Program-made: the position numbers and the translations under genes
The notes under the pieces: generated by a model
Told to the model about the DNA's origin: nothing
Seen by the model: only the letters and a program-made list of their open reading frames with translations
Database searches by the model: none
Shown: positions 47,008-62,060 of the stretch, in pieces
How positions within the stretch are numbered: position 1 is the stretch's first letter
Layout of the letters: the number at the start of each line of letters is the position of its first letter
Assembly: GCA_022835595.1 (NCBI GenBank)
Contig: BQUP01000003.1
Coordinates: forward strand, 874,629-938,628
From: Cystobasidium ongulense
Lineage: Eukaryota; Basidiomycota; Cystobasidiomycetes; Cystobasidiales; Cystobasidiaceae
Reading direction: 5' to 3'
DNA: 64,000 bases

Positions 47008-50000
47008 ATGTCCTCGTTCTCACGCTTGCTGCAGAATGCGCCGTACTACTCGCCCGCGGCGTTCACTCCAGACGGCCGCAAGAGACGACAAGGTCCATCA
47101 TCAGAGCCAGAGAGAGCTAGACGCTCAAGACCGCTCGTCGACCCATATACCACTTTGACTGCACCTCAGTTCGACAACTTCGTCGACAATGTCTCAAGCA
47201 GAATCGTAGACGCTCTCACCTACGAGCCGAACAGGGACAGGCGGATCCGCAGAGGATACGCGGACGATGAGGAGTATTGGATGGAGATGGGCGGCAAGCC
47301 CGGCGAATTTGTGGGAAATGAGGTAGACACAGAGCAGCTGGTCAAAGAAGACTCGAGGGTCCAAGAACCAGATGCAGAAGCTCTTCAGGTGGAAGCTGAT
47401 GCCGACGGAAGCATAGACGAAGCCACGGATGACATGGAGACTGGCGAAGCTCAGGATGTAAGTGCGTTGGGGGAAGACGTCTATGATGCAGATCATGAAG
47501 AGGAAGAAATGAGACCTGCAGATCAGTAAGTTCCTCAAATCCGACTACAACCCTCCAGCCTTTGATTGACTTCTTTCTGCAGGATGACCACCGCCGATCA
47601 ACCTGCTATACCGTTCAGCAGCCAAATCAGCAACGATATCACCGCCTCAGGTGTCCAGCGGCTATATCCTGACCTCAACTCTCTGGACGACTTCAACACT
47701 GCCTCAGATACAGGTCCCTTGCAATATGCCGCGGGCATGGCAATACCCTCAAACGGCCTCTATCCTGCCCTAGCCGACTTACAAGAAGACACAACTACAC
47801 CTCCAGTGACCATCAATGAAGACTACCAGTTCGACCTGCTCCGTCAATTTACACACGAAGGTTATGGCGGTTATACAGCTTCATCTCAGGAACTAGAAAC
47901 CTCGAATATGCAAAGCATAGATGATCTTCTGAGCATGGCAGAAAAGGATGCTGAAGAAGCCAATGAAGCTATCCGACATATACAAGAAGAAGATCAACTA
48001 GAACAAGAGCTCGATGAGGCTCTCCTTGATGAGATCGAGCATGTGGGAGACGAGCAGACCATGCAGGTAGATACAGACGAGCAAAATATAGCCGTGGCCT
48101 TAGATTATGAAGAAGAGGAAGTGCACTCGGGCGCAGAGTCGACTCCTGAGGTTCCTGAAGCAAAACAGAAGAGCACATCCAACGAAGTTTCAGATATCAT
48201 CTCCATCGGTTCAACATCAGACGAGGAGGAGGAGGAGGAAGAAGAGGAAGACGACGGGGACAACGAAGCAATAGATCTGGAAGAGGAAGAGCAAGAAGTC
48301 GAGGAGGAAGAGGAGGAAGAGGATGATACAAACCTTGAAGATACACCTCCACCAGCAATACCTATGACAGGGCCATCCGAGCATTCTCGGCAGCTTTTCG
48401 GTCAGCTAGATGCCCCCATTTCAAGTCAAGCTCGCTTCATGTCTCAGAAGATCAAGAAGCGTATGGACGAGGACGATCTCCGCACGTCAGGTTTCGATGA
48501 AGAGGAGGGTCCCATAGCCTCTGGCTCATCGGACGCTTCAGATGAACACACCAGAGAATGGAGGCAGTTCCGCCGTAAAGCTGGTAAAGGACAGCGCGCC
48601 CAAGACGAACAAGACGCAGCAGATCGCTACTTTGACGATGAGCAGGAAGAGGACGATGGGAGGCACTCGCGTGGTTCGGATGAGCAAGAGGAGGAAGAAA
48701 GCGAGGAAGAGGAAAGCGAGGAAGAAAGTTCTGCTACTCGTCCTTACAGTCGAATCAATCGAAAAGCTGCGGAAGTCGAATTTGAGGATGAGCTCGATGA
48801 CGATGCCATTGCAGACGAAGAACGTGAAGCTATGCGATCATATGCTGCTCTTGATGACCGTGTACCCATACCTGCTTTCTTCAAGCGAGACAAAGAGACT
48901 GGCGAGTATGAGTTGAGAATTGGTAGTAGTGATGATGAGGAAGAGGAGGATGAAGAAGAGGAGACGGAAGAGGCTAACAATGAGGAGGATCTACGAATCG
49001 AGGAGCTCGATGACGAAGAGGTAGAACTACAGGTAGAGGAAGAGAACCCTGCTGTGGATGTCCAGCCTGAAGCTGCTCTTGACCCCGCCTTATCGACGGT
49101 CCCTACGGAATATATGGTTGTCGATGAGATAGTCGAAGAACACATCGACCTTGCTGTCTCGGAACAGAGCGTGCCACCTGAAGACGTACCGAGCGCTTCT
49201 GCTGAACCGACTATGACTATCAATGAGCTCATAGAGTCGTCAATGTCCGGAAATATACCTACTCTGGCGGAATTTTCTTCCCTTCCACCTTTGCCGCAGT
49301 CTCTGGTGGACGTTGCAGATCAACTGGTCGATGAAACAATTGAGGAAGCGACTGTCGATCTCGCAAATACTCTCGAAGAAGCTATACAAGATGCCTTCAA
49401 TGCTACATCCAGCGCAGCCTCTGTGCAAGAAGCAACCCAGTCGCCACGACGAGTGACACAGCGCAGTCCAAGGAGGAAAAGTCGAGAGCCGAGTATTGGC
49501 GCGACTATCAGGACTCCTCGCGGATCTGCAGAGCCAGCACCTTTCACGTCTATGGGCGTCTCGCCTGAGCAGTTCAATTTGCCACAGAGGTCAGTCACGC
49601 CCTCGGCTACCGCATCCACCTCAACACTACCTCCAAATCCGGATAAGTCTGCCTCCGAGACTGTTAAGGCTCCTTCAAGCGACTTACAGTCAATACCGGC
49701 GCAGGGAGAGATCGAGAGTAGCCTTCAGGCTCCATCATCTGCCGAATCAGCAGACGCTTTGCAAGAAGCAGCTGTGAAGAATACAGCCTTTACAGAAGAT
49801 CATCATCACGAGCCACCACCACCAGAGCTGCAAGAAGAAGAGCACTTCTCAACATCGTCATTCACAGAGCGAGATGCCGAGATGATGGTCGGGGTCGATC
49901 TCACTACCGATGAAATGGAGTCGCACAGTGCACACGAAGCGGAGGAAGGAGCACAACCGACCGAAACCTTGTTCACAGAAGATCATCATTTCGAGCCGCC

Positions 50001-52286
50001 TCCACTAGAACTGCAGGAGGGCTCCGATGTGCTGGTCGGAGAGGCACTCCTTCCAGAATCTAAGCCGTTGGCGGGTGTAGATATTACTACGGATGAAATG
50101 GAGCAACACAGCGGCGATGAGGCAGAAACTGGTCCAGTCCATGAGATAGGATACAAGGAAGAGCATCTATTCGAACCTCCGTCGCTTCCCAGCCAGCAAG
50201 GAGAAGACAACGCGAAAATCGCAGAAGCGTTGGCTGACAAAGAAGTGTCGATACCGCAGCAGGAAGACAGCGCCGCTGCTGTGTCCGAGCCGGTGACCGC
50301 GGAACCACCAGCAGAGGAAGAGCCAGTTGCGCCAGTCAGCGTACAAAAGGTTGCCACTCCGACGAGAGCCTTCAACGTTATCCAGCCAGGTCTGTGGGAC
50401 CCCTCGACTCCAATCAGATTCGGCGGCAGAAGCTTAGAAGCTGCTGTCAGAGAAGCATACTACGACCCTGACAGGTCGGCTAACCTACGCACGAGCCTTG
50501 GTACTGAGGAAGAAGAAGCTACCGGTCTTGCAGTGGAAGATGGAGTTGTCCCTGAACACCCTGCTAGCAGCACTAAAAGGCACGCAAAGTTCGCGGATGA
50601 TGTCGAAGATGACAATAGTTTCGTAGCTGTCAACAATATGAAAGAAGACGAATCCGAAGAAGAAGATGATGACGCACCTGCTCTCATTTCATCGCCTGGC
50701 ATCAGACAGGCAGATGGTACCCTGACCGAAATGGTCCAGGACGGCGATTTCGTGAGTACCGCCTAACGCACCGTCTGTTTTTGCGTACTGAGAGCGGATG
50801 TTACAATGTCCCTAGATCGGCGATACTGTGACTAATATACTAGCTGAAGATTCTGAGCTACCGCCACTGGAGCCTGAGGTGCTGGAGTCTATTGAAGCTT
50901 CAGATTACGCCACAGAAGAGCAGTCAGCGTCCGCTCCAGCAGCAGCGTCAAAGTCCTCTTCCGCAAGTGTCGATGAAGAGGACGAGACCGAAGAAGATGT
51001 GCTGGCGCCCATCTCCCCCAGCGCATCGCATACACAGCAGCAAGAACTTCTGTCGTCTTCGGAGGAAAGCGATGAAGATGGCCACCATATTGCAGCGTCC
51101 TTACTCAGAGGACGCTCGACCGCAAACAAGACCCCAGCAAAAGCTCGACGCGGTCGGAGTCGCACCAGAGAGACTCCTGCATCTAGCCGGAAAGGCAAAG
51201 AGCGCGCCCGATCTCAAGGCGAGAGTGGCATGGAAGCGACAAGCGAAGATGCGGGCTATATCTCCTCTTCCTCTTCCGAAGGCGAGAATCTAATCCGCGT
51301 GACCTCGAAGAGGCTCCGTAGTCCATCAGCACCTTCAGAAGGGGAAGAGACTGAGACTGCATCTCGGCAGCGAGCTGTAACACCGACAAAAGATAGTCAG
51401 GGTCGAAATATTGTTACGACTATCGTAGTGCCAGGCAGTCCTGTAGACCCTACTACGCCTATGGAAGAGATGGAGGTATCAGCCATGCTAGCACCTCAGA
51501 CTTCTAGACCTCGCTTCCACAAGCATGGAGCAAGCAAAAACAGCAGTCACATGCTCAGTCCGCCTGCAAGCCGACGGCGCCGTGGATCGGTGTCTTCCAG
51601 ATCGTCAACATCAAGGAATTCCGCTGAGCCAGTTGCGGGATCTTCAGCTGCGCCAGTCCACCCTGATCCCGACCATCAACGCTATGTGCATGCCTCGGCT
51701 GGAGGAAATGGAGGATCTCCTATACAGACTAGATCACAATGCACCTATCGCAAGCTCATGATTCCCAATCCATACCTCGGCAGTGTCAACACGCCCGGAC
51801 GAAGAATCAGTACACGGCTAGCTAGAGTTGCAGGAGAGGCTGCGAATGAACCAAGTCCACAAGACTTCCCTGCTTCCTTTGTGTTCCTGGTTCCTGGATG
51901 CGTTACTGCTGATCGCAAGGAACAAATGCAAGAAGGTGGAATCGTAGACCTCGGTGTGGCAAGTGTTGAAGAGGAAGGTTCAGCCATGGCTTTGCAGAAC
52001 AATGAAGAGAATGAAACTGGTCTGCATGTCGAGGGCCTTCCGGATTCGGTAGTTCAGAGCTTGGTCCGCGTCGTTGGGCTGGAGATGTTCAGGTGCGTGT
52101 TCTCGATTGTGTTTTTATTCAGCTGGCTTATATATATATTTCTGAATGTACAGAGAAGGCGACTGTGAAATCCTGTTCCCTCTGATACCGGGCAGCCCAG
52201 CTCGGTCTGGCAATGGGACAGAGCGGAAACGTCGCCGCGAATCGGACATGATGAGCCCGCCTGGAGCAGCGAAGCGGTTGCGGTGA
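47008..52286 (+). CDS. Very large acidic protein, probably nuclear, function unknown
   Basis: Exons 47008-47525, 47583-50751, 50816-52092 and 52154-52286 give 1698 residues. The N-terminus (MSSFSRLLQNAPYYSPAAF) is followed by long Glu/Asp runs at 48220-48330, 48640-48740 and 48930-49060. Three diverged repeats of 60-61 residues start at 49789, 49972 and 50152; the first two pair FTEDHHxEPPP with GVDxTTDEMExHS. After Ser/Arg-rich sequence comes a short conserved-looking segment, TRSQCTYRKLMIPNPYLG...FVFLVPGC, and helices (DSVVQSLVRVVGLEMF). The C-terminus has nuclear-localisation-like clusters (ERKRRRES, AKRLR). Acidic tracts plus NLS suggest a chromatin, nucleolar or nuclear-envelope protein, which is inference only. 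No enzyme domain is visible. The short terminal exon is supported by frame and splice signals. Confidence 0.75.
49789..50335 (+). repeat. Three coding tandem repeats of about 60 residues
   Basis: Copies begin at 49789, 49972 and 50152, spaced 183 and 180 nt. Shared pattern: aromatic-x-E-[DE]-H-x-x-EPP near the start and, in the first two copies, GVD-[LI]-TTDEME-x-HS in the middle. The third copy is the most diverged. All stay in frame. Confidence 0.8.
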
Positions 52287-52500
52287 GCGGGGACGATGTA
52301 GAGTAGCAGAGGATGAGGAGTTAAATAGCAATGATAATAGCGGGATTTCGCTGCTTGATGTTGGGAAATGCATGAACTTTCTGAATTTCAAGGATCACGC
52401 GTTTTTGTGCTTGATGATCGTACCATTGTGGAATCTGAATTGCTTGAAAATGTATTGACTGGATCGCTCTTCTTGACACCATCCATCTGTCAAGTCCACG

Positions 52501-54487
52501 ATGGTCGTGACACGCTCCAGGTCGATACCGCATCTGAATGGCCATGCGAATGGCCATGCTCAGCAGGTGCAGCAGGATGGATCGCATCAACCATCAGCAG
52601 CGATGAATGGCAATGGACATGCAACCACCATCAAGCAGGCAAAAGCAGGCAACGGTTCGGCAACGATGCAGCCAGCCTACGATCCAGCCCCGCGTACGCT
52701 GCACTACGAGTTCCTCGGCCCTCCAGGCGCTTTGGGAATCTCAGTCCTCGTGCCGCTCTTTACCTACTTCTTTGCATTTGGGTGCGACGAGCGTGGATGT
52801 CCGCCAATGCCTGTAGGCATGTACTTGCAAGAAGGCTTCAAGCAGATGCAGACCTGGCAATTCTATGCGGATCTCTGGGACTCGCAAGCTGCGTTGGCCT
52901 ACACAGGGTGGTATGCTTGGTGTGTTGTCTGCTGGGCTGTCCTGCCTGGACAATGGCTGGAGGGAACAACGCTACGCAATGGCGAGAAGCTATGGTATAA
53001 GATCAATGGTGAGATATACTCCATCTCGATGGGTTAGGATTATCAACTGATCTCACTCTGCTCTCTCATCATCATCCATCGATGTCCCTGCGCCAAATTG
53101 TTCGCCGAGCACGTGACATCCGACAGCCTTCCAGACCTTCATCGCTACAATGGCTGCTATGGCCGCTGTCTACTTCCTTTACGGCCTCCGACCTTTCCTC
53201 TTCGCGTACGACCACTGGATTGGCCTATGTACAGCGTCCCTGGCGATGTCCGTTCTTCAAGTGAGTCGAGTCTATCAGGCTGTGTGTTGGACAATCCTCC
53301 ATGGACTGAGCTGATATTGGTGTGCGACACCTTCCAGGCATCGTATTGCTACGCTATGTCATTCATTCCCGGCACTATGTTATCTGCTGGAGGCAACACC
53401 GGAAACATTCTATACGATGTACGTACACAGTATCTTGGTGTCGAAGAGGTTCCGGATCCATGCTTACCTTACCTTTTCGTACAGTGGTTTATCGGCCGCA
53501 ACCTCAACCCGCGCATCGGATTGTTTGATATCAAGACTTTTAAGTGCGTATGTCATTGAACTTGTTATTATTCCGCAGTGCTTACCTACTCCTGCTTGTG
53601 GCTTTCAGTGAGCTTCGACCTGGTCTAATCTTATGGATGATTCTCGACATTTGCATGGCGGTAAAGCAATATACTTTGATAGGTCGCATAACAGACGGTA
53701 TGATCTTGGTTCAAATCTTCCAAGCCATCTACGTTTTCGATGCCATGTACAACGAAGCTGGCATTCTGACACAGATGGATATTACAACGGATGGATTTGG
53801 CTTCATGCTTGCAGTTGGAGATCTTTTATGGGTCACTTTTACGTATGGGCTACAGACTAGATACCTCGCCCTCTATCCGGAAGATCTGGGCTGGTTCTGG
53901 ACTAGCGCAATTGTCCTTACGAACTGCTTAGGGTACTATATTTTCAGAGTTAGCAATGCCGAGAAGAATGACTTCAGAAATGGCAAGAACCCAAAGAGTG
54001 CGTCTGTCATATTCGCTTTGTCACAAAGTCACTGACGCTGATGTCATATCCTGCGTTACAGACCTGGAATATCTAAAAACTGAGCGAGGAACAAATTTGC
54101 TTACCTCTGGATGGTGGGGTGTCAGCCGACATCCAAACTACGTGAGTCTCCCCACCTTTTGCCATCGTTGACGGCAGCAGCTGAACAGGTCTCGCTTGTA
54201 GCTTGGCGACTGGATCATGGCTTGGGCATGGTGCCTACCGACAGGCTGGAATACCCCGATTACATATTACTACGTGATATATTTCGGTATTCTACTTTTA
54301 CATAGACAAAACAGAGACGATGAAGCTTGCAGAGCGAAGTAAGTATAATAGAGCTCGACTTAGGTCCTTGTTTGCTACGTTTACTAATCTAATTTGGCTT
54401 TTTCTCCCTCCCAATCATAGGTACGGCAAAGATTGGGACAAGTATTGCAAGATTGTCAAATGGAAGATTATACCTGGTGTTTACTAG
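52501..54487 (+). CDS. ERG24: Delta(14)-sterol reductase
   Basis: ER membrane enzyme of ergosterol synthesis; reduces the C14-15 double bond with NADPH after lanosterol demethylation. Exons 52501-53008, 53127-53260, 53338-53418, 53485-53543, 53609-53997, 54062-54141, 54202-54338 and 54421-54487 give 484 residues. Family blocks: [122 protein letters not shown] and DDEACRAKYGKDW. The last two are the sterol-reductase signatures. The 60-residue N-terminal Gln/Asn/His-rich leader is poorly conserved. The C-14 enzyme is preferred over ERG4 on the [13 protein letters not shown] context. Confidence 0.94.
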
Positions 54488-54802
54488 AAAGATGCTGCAG
54501 TACATCGACAGCGGCGAACATAGCGTCTGGAATATAGTGAATGAGGAGTTCTTCTTGATTGCTTTGTTTCCTCGATGGTCCGATGTTGCGGGTCCGGAAA
54601 GGTGTTCGCCTGTACGAAGATCGCTTGTTCTCGCGGAGTGCCTCTGGCTCCTGCTCATCATACAGCGACGAAGCTGGCTGGCAGCTGTCGATTGCAGCCG
54701 CGCCTCCTTGGCCTCGTCTGACACGGTTGCTTGAAGCTCAATCTTTCGCTTGGAGGTTTTCTCCTTATTGTTGTGAAGTAGCTCTTGAGTAAGCTATAAC
54801 GC
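54488..54802. other. Convergent intergenic region, nothing recognised
   Basis: About 315 bases between the stops of ERG24 and RRP45. It serves as the 3' region of both. No conserved frame or repeat. Confidence 0.5.
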
Positions 54803-55946
54803 TTAATATCCTATTTGCGACTCCAGTTTGACCTTTTCTTTCTCCAATGCCTTCTTGACGATCTGTTCGATTTCAGCGACCCTGTTCTTGGCTATGCCGA
54901 TAACTCGCATGATATTGGCGACAGAGACAGGTTCACCTCCATCTTTCGTGAGAACGCAAATCTCATTTTGAGGATTGATTGTCAGGGTCATTGTTCCTGT
55001 ACATAACTGCGATTCTAGCAAAGAAGGGTCGAGAACGGTGCTGCATGTCGGAGAATGCGATGTGTCAGATGATGGAAAGCGAAAGGCGATTGTGACAAGG
55101 TAGGAACTTACACTGAGCCGAATGTAGCGAAAGATATGCAGTAGGGCGAGTGATGCAGAGACAATGCTACCGGCACGCGTTCTTCGACAGAATGCTGTAG
55201 TGGACGTTTCGATGTATCAGCACGAAAGGTTGAAGATGAAGATGATGAAACACGTACGATTGTCACGTCTGTTCCTTCAATTGACACTTCCGGCTTTCTG
55301 AAATGTCGCAAAGCAGCTACACAAGCGACACTCGCACAGTCGAGAAGATTGCCTTCGTCATTTACGAAGTGGACATCCAAGCGTATTTGCCAGACCTGTT
55401 TTGCAGAATAGCCAGCATCAGTATGAGCAACACTGATTGAGTGCTGCGAAATGCACCTTCTGGCCAGCAAGAATGCACAAGCTTTCTCTGTCGACAACTT
55501 CGCTTCGTCTGATTGCTTTTTCGAGAGCACGGCTGATCTGCACTTCTGTTGGTCCAGGTCTATAGTTTAGAAATGCATGATGAGCTTTGAAAAGTAACAT
55601 ACGAGCCCCTGCAGTTATGCCTTCACCGGCTGCTTGAATAGCCTTCAACTCACCTTCCACCAGCTTCATAATTACTGCCTGCAATGGGCGAGATCTCCGT
55701 CTGCAGCACGACGAAACCTTCGAAAGGCCGCTCGTCTCTAGGCTTTACGATGTCTGCTGATACTTGAACTGATACTCTCGTCGCTCCTCCAAGAATCACT
55801 TCCACCGAGCCATACGAATTGCCAAACTTGACCTCGAGCTTGCGGGCGTCCAAGAGCTGCCTTCCATCGACTCGCAGGGAGTGCTCTGTCAAAGTGTTGA
55901 TGACAAAGTCATGCTCAATCGTAGCAGGCTGCGGTAGACGAGGCAT
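54803..55946 (-). CDS. RRP45: Exosome complex subunit RRP45 (RNase PH fold)
   Basis: Structural ring subunit of the RNA exosome, nuclear and cytoplasmic, in 3'-5' RNA processing. Starts MPRLPQPATIEHDFVINTL at 55946. Conserved: LRVDGRQLLDARKLEVKFG, SYGSVEVILGGATRVSVQVS, KPRDERPFEGFVVLQTEISP, a spliced GGRPGPTEVQISRALEKAIR, SEVVDRESLCILAGQKVWQI, VHFVNDEGNLLDCASVACVA, HFRKPEVS, VPVALSLHHSPYCISFATFG and the C-terminal helix ending KLESQIGY. The intron after EAGG is about 90 nt and is bounded by GTGAGT and CTATAG. A central Ser-rich stretch (SSSSSTF) precedes the VPVALS block. Length matches RRP45/EXOSC9 without its long metazoan tail. Confidence 0.93.
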
Positions 55947-56229
55947 GGTTAATTAAACTTAGATGTGTGTCATTAGCAGGAGAAGAAGCTGTTGCTGGCG
56001 ATTCCTGCGATTTCTTAGAGACACGTGCAAAAATGCAGAACCGCTTGGAAAGAGATGAGCACGGAGAAGCTGGCTACCGTCATTTTCGCATTACAAAGAG
56101 AACAACATGACTGATCTATTACCTTGAATATTGAAACCCCCAAACCAAGTAAATACTACGCAAGAAATACTAAGACGGGAGGAAAGACGGATACAGAGCT
56201 AGAGAGGCCTTGAAAAAGGACTGCATAGA

Positions 56230-59760
<3,531 letters not shown>

Positions 59761-59834
59761 GCTCGCTGTAGTAGTTATTGATGGCCTTGGTTGTATTCAA
59801 AGCTTGGATATACTGTCTTCCAATCTACAAAAGC

Positions 59835-59850
59835 ACGCGTATTTACGCGT
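59835..59850. promoter_or_regulatory. Paired MCB (ACGCGT) cell-cycle boxes upstream of MCM6
   Basis: ACGCGT occurs at 59835-59840 and again at 59845-59850, 10 bp centre to centre, about 80 bp upstream of the MCM6 start codon. ACGCGT is the MluI cell-cycle box bound by MBF (Mbp1/Swi6-type) for G1/S transcription of replication genes in fungi. Binding here is inference from motif and position. Confidence 0.75.
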
Positions 59851-61112
59851 AGATGGAAATGCTCGATCGCGTGCCCGCTCAGAGAGCGAATACTGTATCA
59901 TATACGTTCAAGGGTGGGTGTTGGCTGTTTTGAATCTGCCGCATGGTGCTTTAGAAAAAAAGGGAAAGGTTTGACAGCAGTTAAAGCGGATTCTTCCTAC
60001 AATTAGGTGAGGCGCCTCGCGAGTGTATCCCGCGAAGTACCTGGAAGAGCTTTTTCCTGCCCGTGGGTGGATGCGCAAGCTGAGGCGCCCGCTTGCCAGC
60101 TTCCAAGCTCAAGTCGGTATTGTTAAGATTAAGTCGTCGACCCTCTCCCAGGCCAGGATATGATTATCTTAAATCGAATATTTGCGAAGTCATCTGACGG
60201 GCAGAGAGTCCGGCATCATAGCAGACATGCACAGAAGCCACCATTTATGCAAAGCGGCAAGGAGATGGTTTGGAAAATTTGAATTGTACAGACTAGTGCG
60301 AAAACACGACCAAATACAAATACAAGCATTGTCCATATATAAAATCTCTCATTTGTCTGATGTTGTGATAGTACTGATCCCGGCAGGGAAGCTTAAAGCC
60401 CACTGGCAGTCGTCCTGAGGCAAGACGTTGAGTCATAGTGTGCAAGCCTGGTTTGACCGGTGACTTGCTCATGGCGTATCTCGCATGCACGAACAGCGCA
60501 AGCTGTTATCAAGGCGAATTTATCAGGGAATGCCGGAAGAGAACCTTTTACAGCCAGCAGTGGTCAGATTGAGGAAGCAAGATTAGTTCTCAAGAAGAAT
60601 CAAAGATTCGCGCTAAGAGGTCATGAAGTGGAAAGCAGACAGCAATCTGACAAGAAAGAGAGAGAATATTCTGGAAAGGGCATCACAAGCACAAAGACAC
60701 GCAATCTACAGGCATAATCTTGTGTTCAGACATCGAACTTCTACGAGCTGGACATAACGATCATGCCCGTAGCACAAGGAAACATTGGTGTACATCTTGC
60801 TACCGCAGTGTCCGTTCGTACACATGCCAAAAGTAGCAACCCTAGTCTGGCAACTATGGTTTGGCAAGGCTATCCAATCCATCATGCAGTCTATCGAATT
60901 CTACTTGCCAAGAAACGACCTGCTTGAAGACGTGCTCGTGAAGGACTCTTGCAAGCTTTTCAAGAGTACCGGTACCTGCAACGCTGTACGTACGCTGTAC
61001 GTACGCTGGTTGTAGATAGTTTGGAATCCCCTAATCAAGCCTTGCATTGTGCAAATCTCCTTTACGGAAGCAGCGGCCAAAGAAGCAGCAGACGATGCCT
61101 TGGGTTTAATCT
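59851..61112. other. Intergenic region, no gene recognised
   Basis: More than 1.2 kb upstream of the MCM6 MCB boxes. It contains a short direct repeat of GTACGTACGCTG at about 60985-61010 and an AT-rich patch near 60280-60360. Short frames here show no family signal. Confidence 0.45.
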
Positions 61113-61550
61113 TTAGATTAACGGAAGTAGAATTACTCGTTTTAGGGGGAGGACGCTGCGTATCTCTCGCTGCAGCTTGAGCACACGGTCAATCGGTTTT
61201 CTAAAGGAACCTCCAAAACTTTGCAGCTTCGTTTGGACCTCTGCGTATGCGTCAAGGACATCCAAACTTCTAGGTGGTCTTAAGCGCTCTTGATTCTTTT
61301 GAATCCTGTCCCGCCACAGGGCCAGAGCGCCCAAGTGGTCCACAAGGCTCACGACTGTTTCGACAAGCAAGTTGCCTACATAGACGGGGTCTCTTTGCCT
61401 CTGAGCGTTCCTTTGAGCTTCATTAATCGCATTTGTCATCACAGTATTGCTGCCGTTCAGCTTTAGCAGGTGGACCCTGTTAGTGACGCGTGAAATTACT
61501 TGTGGTCTGTATTTAAACGGAGGTTTGTAGGGAGCAGTACCGTTCGACAT
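61113..61550 (-). CDS. Hypothetical helical protein (145 residues)
   Basis: Uninterrupted frame from ATG (MSNGTAPYKPPFKYRPQVIS) to a stop at 61113. The sequence is basic and helical (NAINEAQRNAQRQRDPVYVG, SLDVLDAYAEVQTKLQSFGG, PIDRVLKLQREIRSVLPL). No family recognised and no cysteine pattern or signal peptide. It could be a complete small gene or an exon of a longer one with the frame just upstream. A spurious frame remains possible. Confidence 0.4.
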   Translation of the reverse strand: MSNGTAPYKPPFKYRPQVISRVTNRVHLLKLNGSNTVMTNAINEAQRNAQRQRDPVYVGNLLVETVVSLVDHLGALALWRDRIQKNQERLRPPRSLDVLDAYAEVQTKLQSFGGSFRKPIDRVLKLQREIRSVLPLKRVILLPLI

Positions 61551-61567
61551 ATTGAGATCCGTTTGGT

Positions 61568-61954
61568 TCAGAAGCTTGTCTTGACGCCTGCTTCAAAGAT
61601 TGGTGTGAAGACAAAAGACGTCCAGGGGCGAGCAGGCACACCAATCACTTTGTTTGCCAGCTTGTTGCCCCACGACACAGCCTCTGCTGCGGCGTTTGCT
61701 GATGCAACGCACAGCTGCGCAATGGGACCGGGGTGTATTGTAAGACTGAGTCGGCGTTTGCAAACTAATGCTCTACAACCTCTCATGGACCATGGATAGT
61801 CAGTGGTCAATACTGGAGTTAATGGCGACCCTTGTGTAACGGCTCCGTGGTTTCGATAATGCAGACCATATGCCACCTCCTGAGCCGGAGCGCTTCGGTA
61901 GTACCTAATAGAGCACCAGTATCTCAGCTTTCTTGTAACCAGTGCTCCAGTCAA
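61568..61954 (-). CDS. Hypothetical protein, doubtful
   Basis: Open frame of 128 residues ending FVFTPIFEAGVKTSF, whose stop lies 17 bases before the ATG of the neighbouring small ORF. The second half, from an inner ATG (MRGCRALVCKRRLSLTIHPG), is basic then Ala-rich (CVASANAAAEAVSWGNKLA). No family recognised. It may be a first exon of one spliced gene with 61550-61113, or noise. Confidence 0.25.
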   Translation of the reverse strand: MTGALVTRKLRYWCSIRYYRSAPAQEVAYGLHYRNHGAVTQGSPLTPVLTTDYPWSMRGCRALVCKRRLSLTIHPGPIAQLCVASANAAAEAVSWGNKLANKVIGVPARPWTSFVFTPIFEAGVKTSF

Positions 61955-62060
61955 TGTGTCGGTGACGAGCCCGACACACTTGAACTTGGCTGTCTGAGTC
62001 GGTATCGCCCTTCATCTCCTCCCACCAACCCGCTCTTGGAGGCAAGTCTGTGCAACAGCC

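Noticed and set aside
48744-49232. Minus-strand poly-Ser frame
   Set aside because: Mirror image of the Glu/Asp-coding tracts of the acidic nuclear-type gene.
60985-61010. Short GTACGTACGCTG direct repeats, considered as an inverted-repeat transposon end
   Set aside because: Only about 12 bp, no partner terminal repeat, transposase frame or target-site duplication found.
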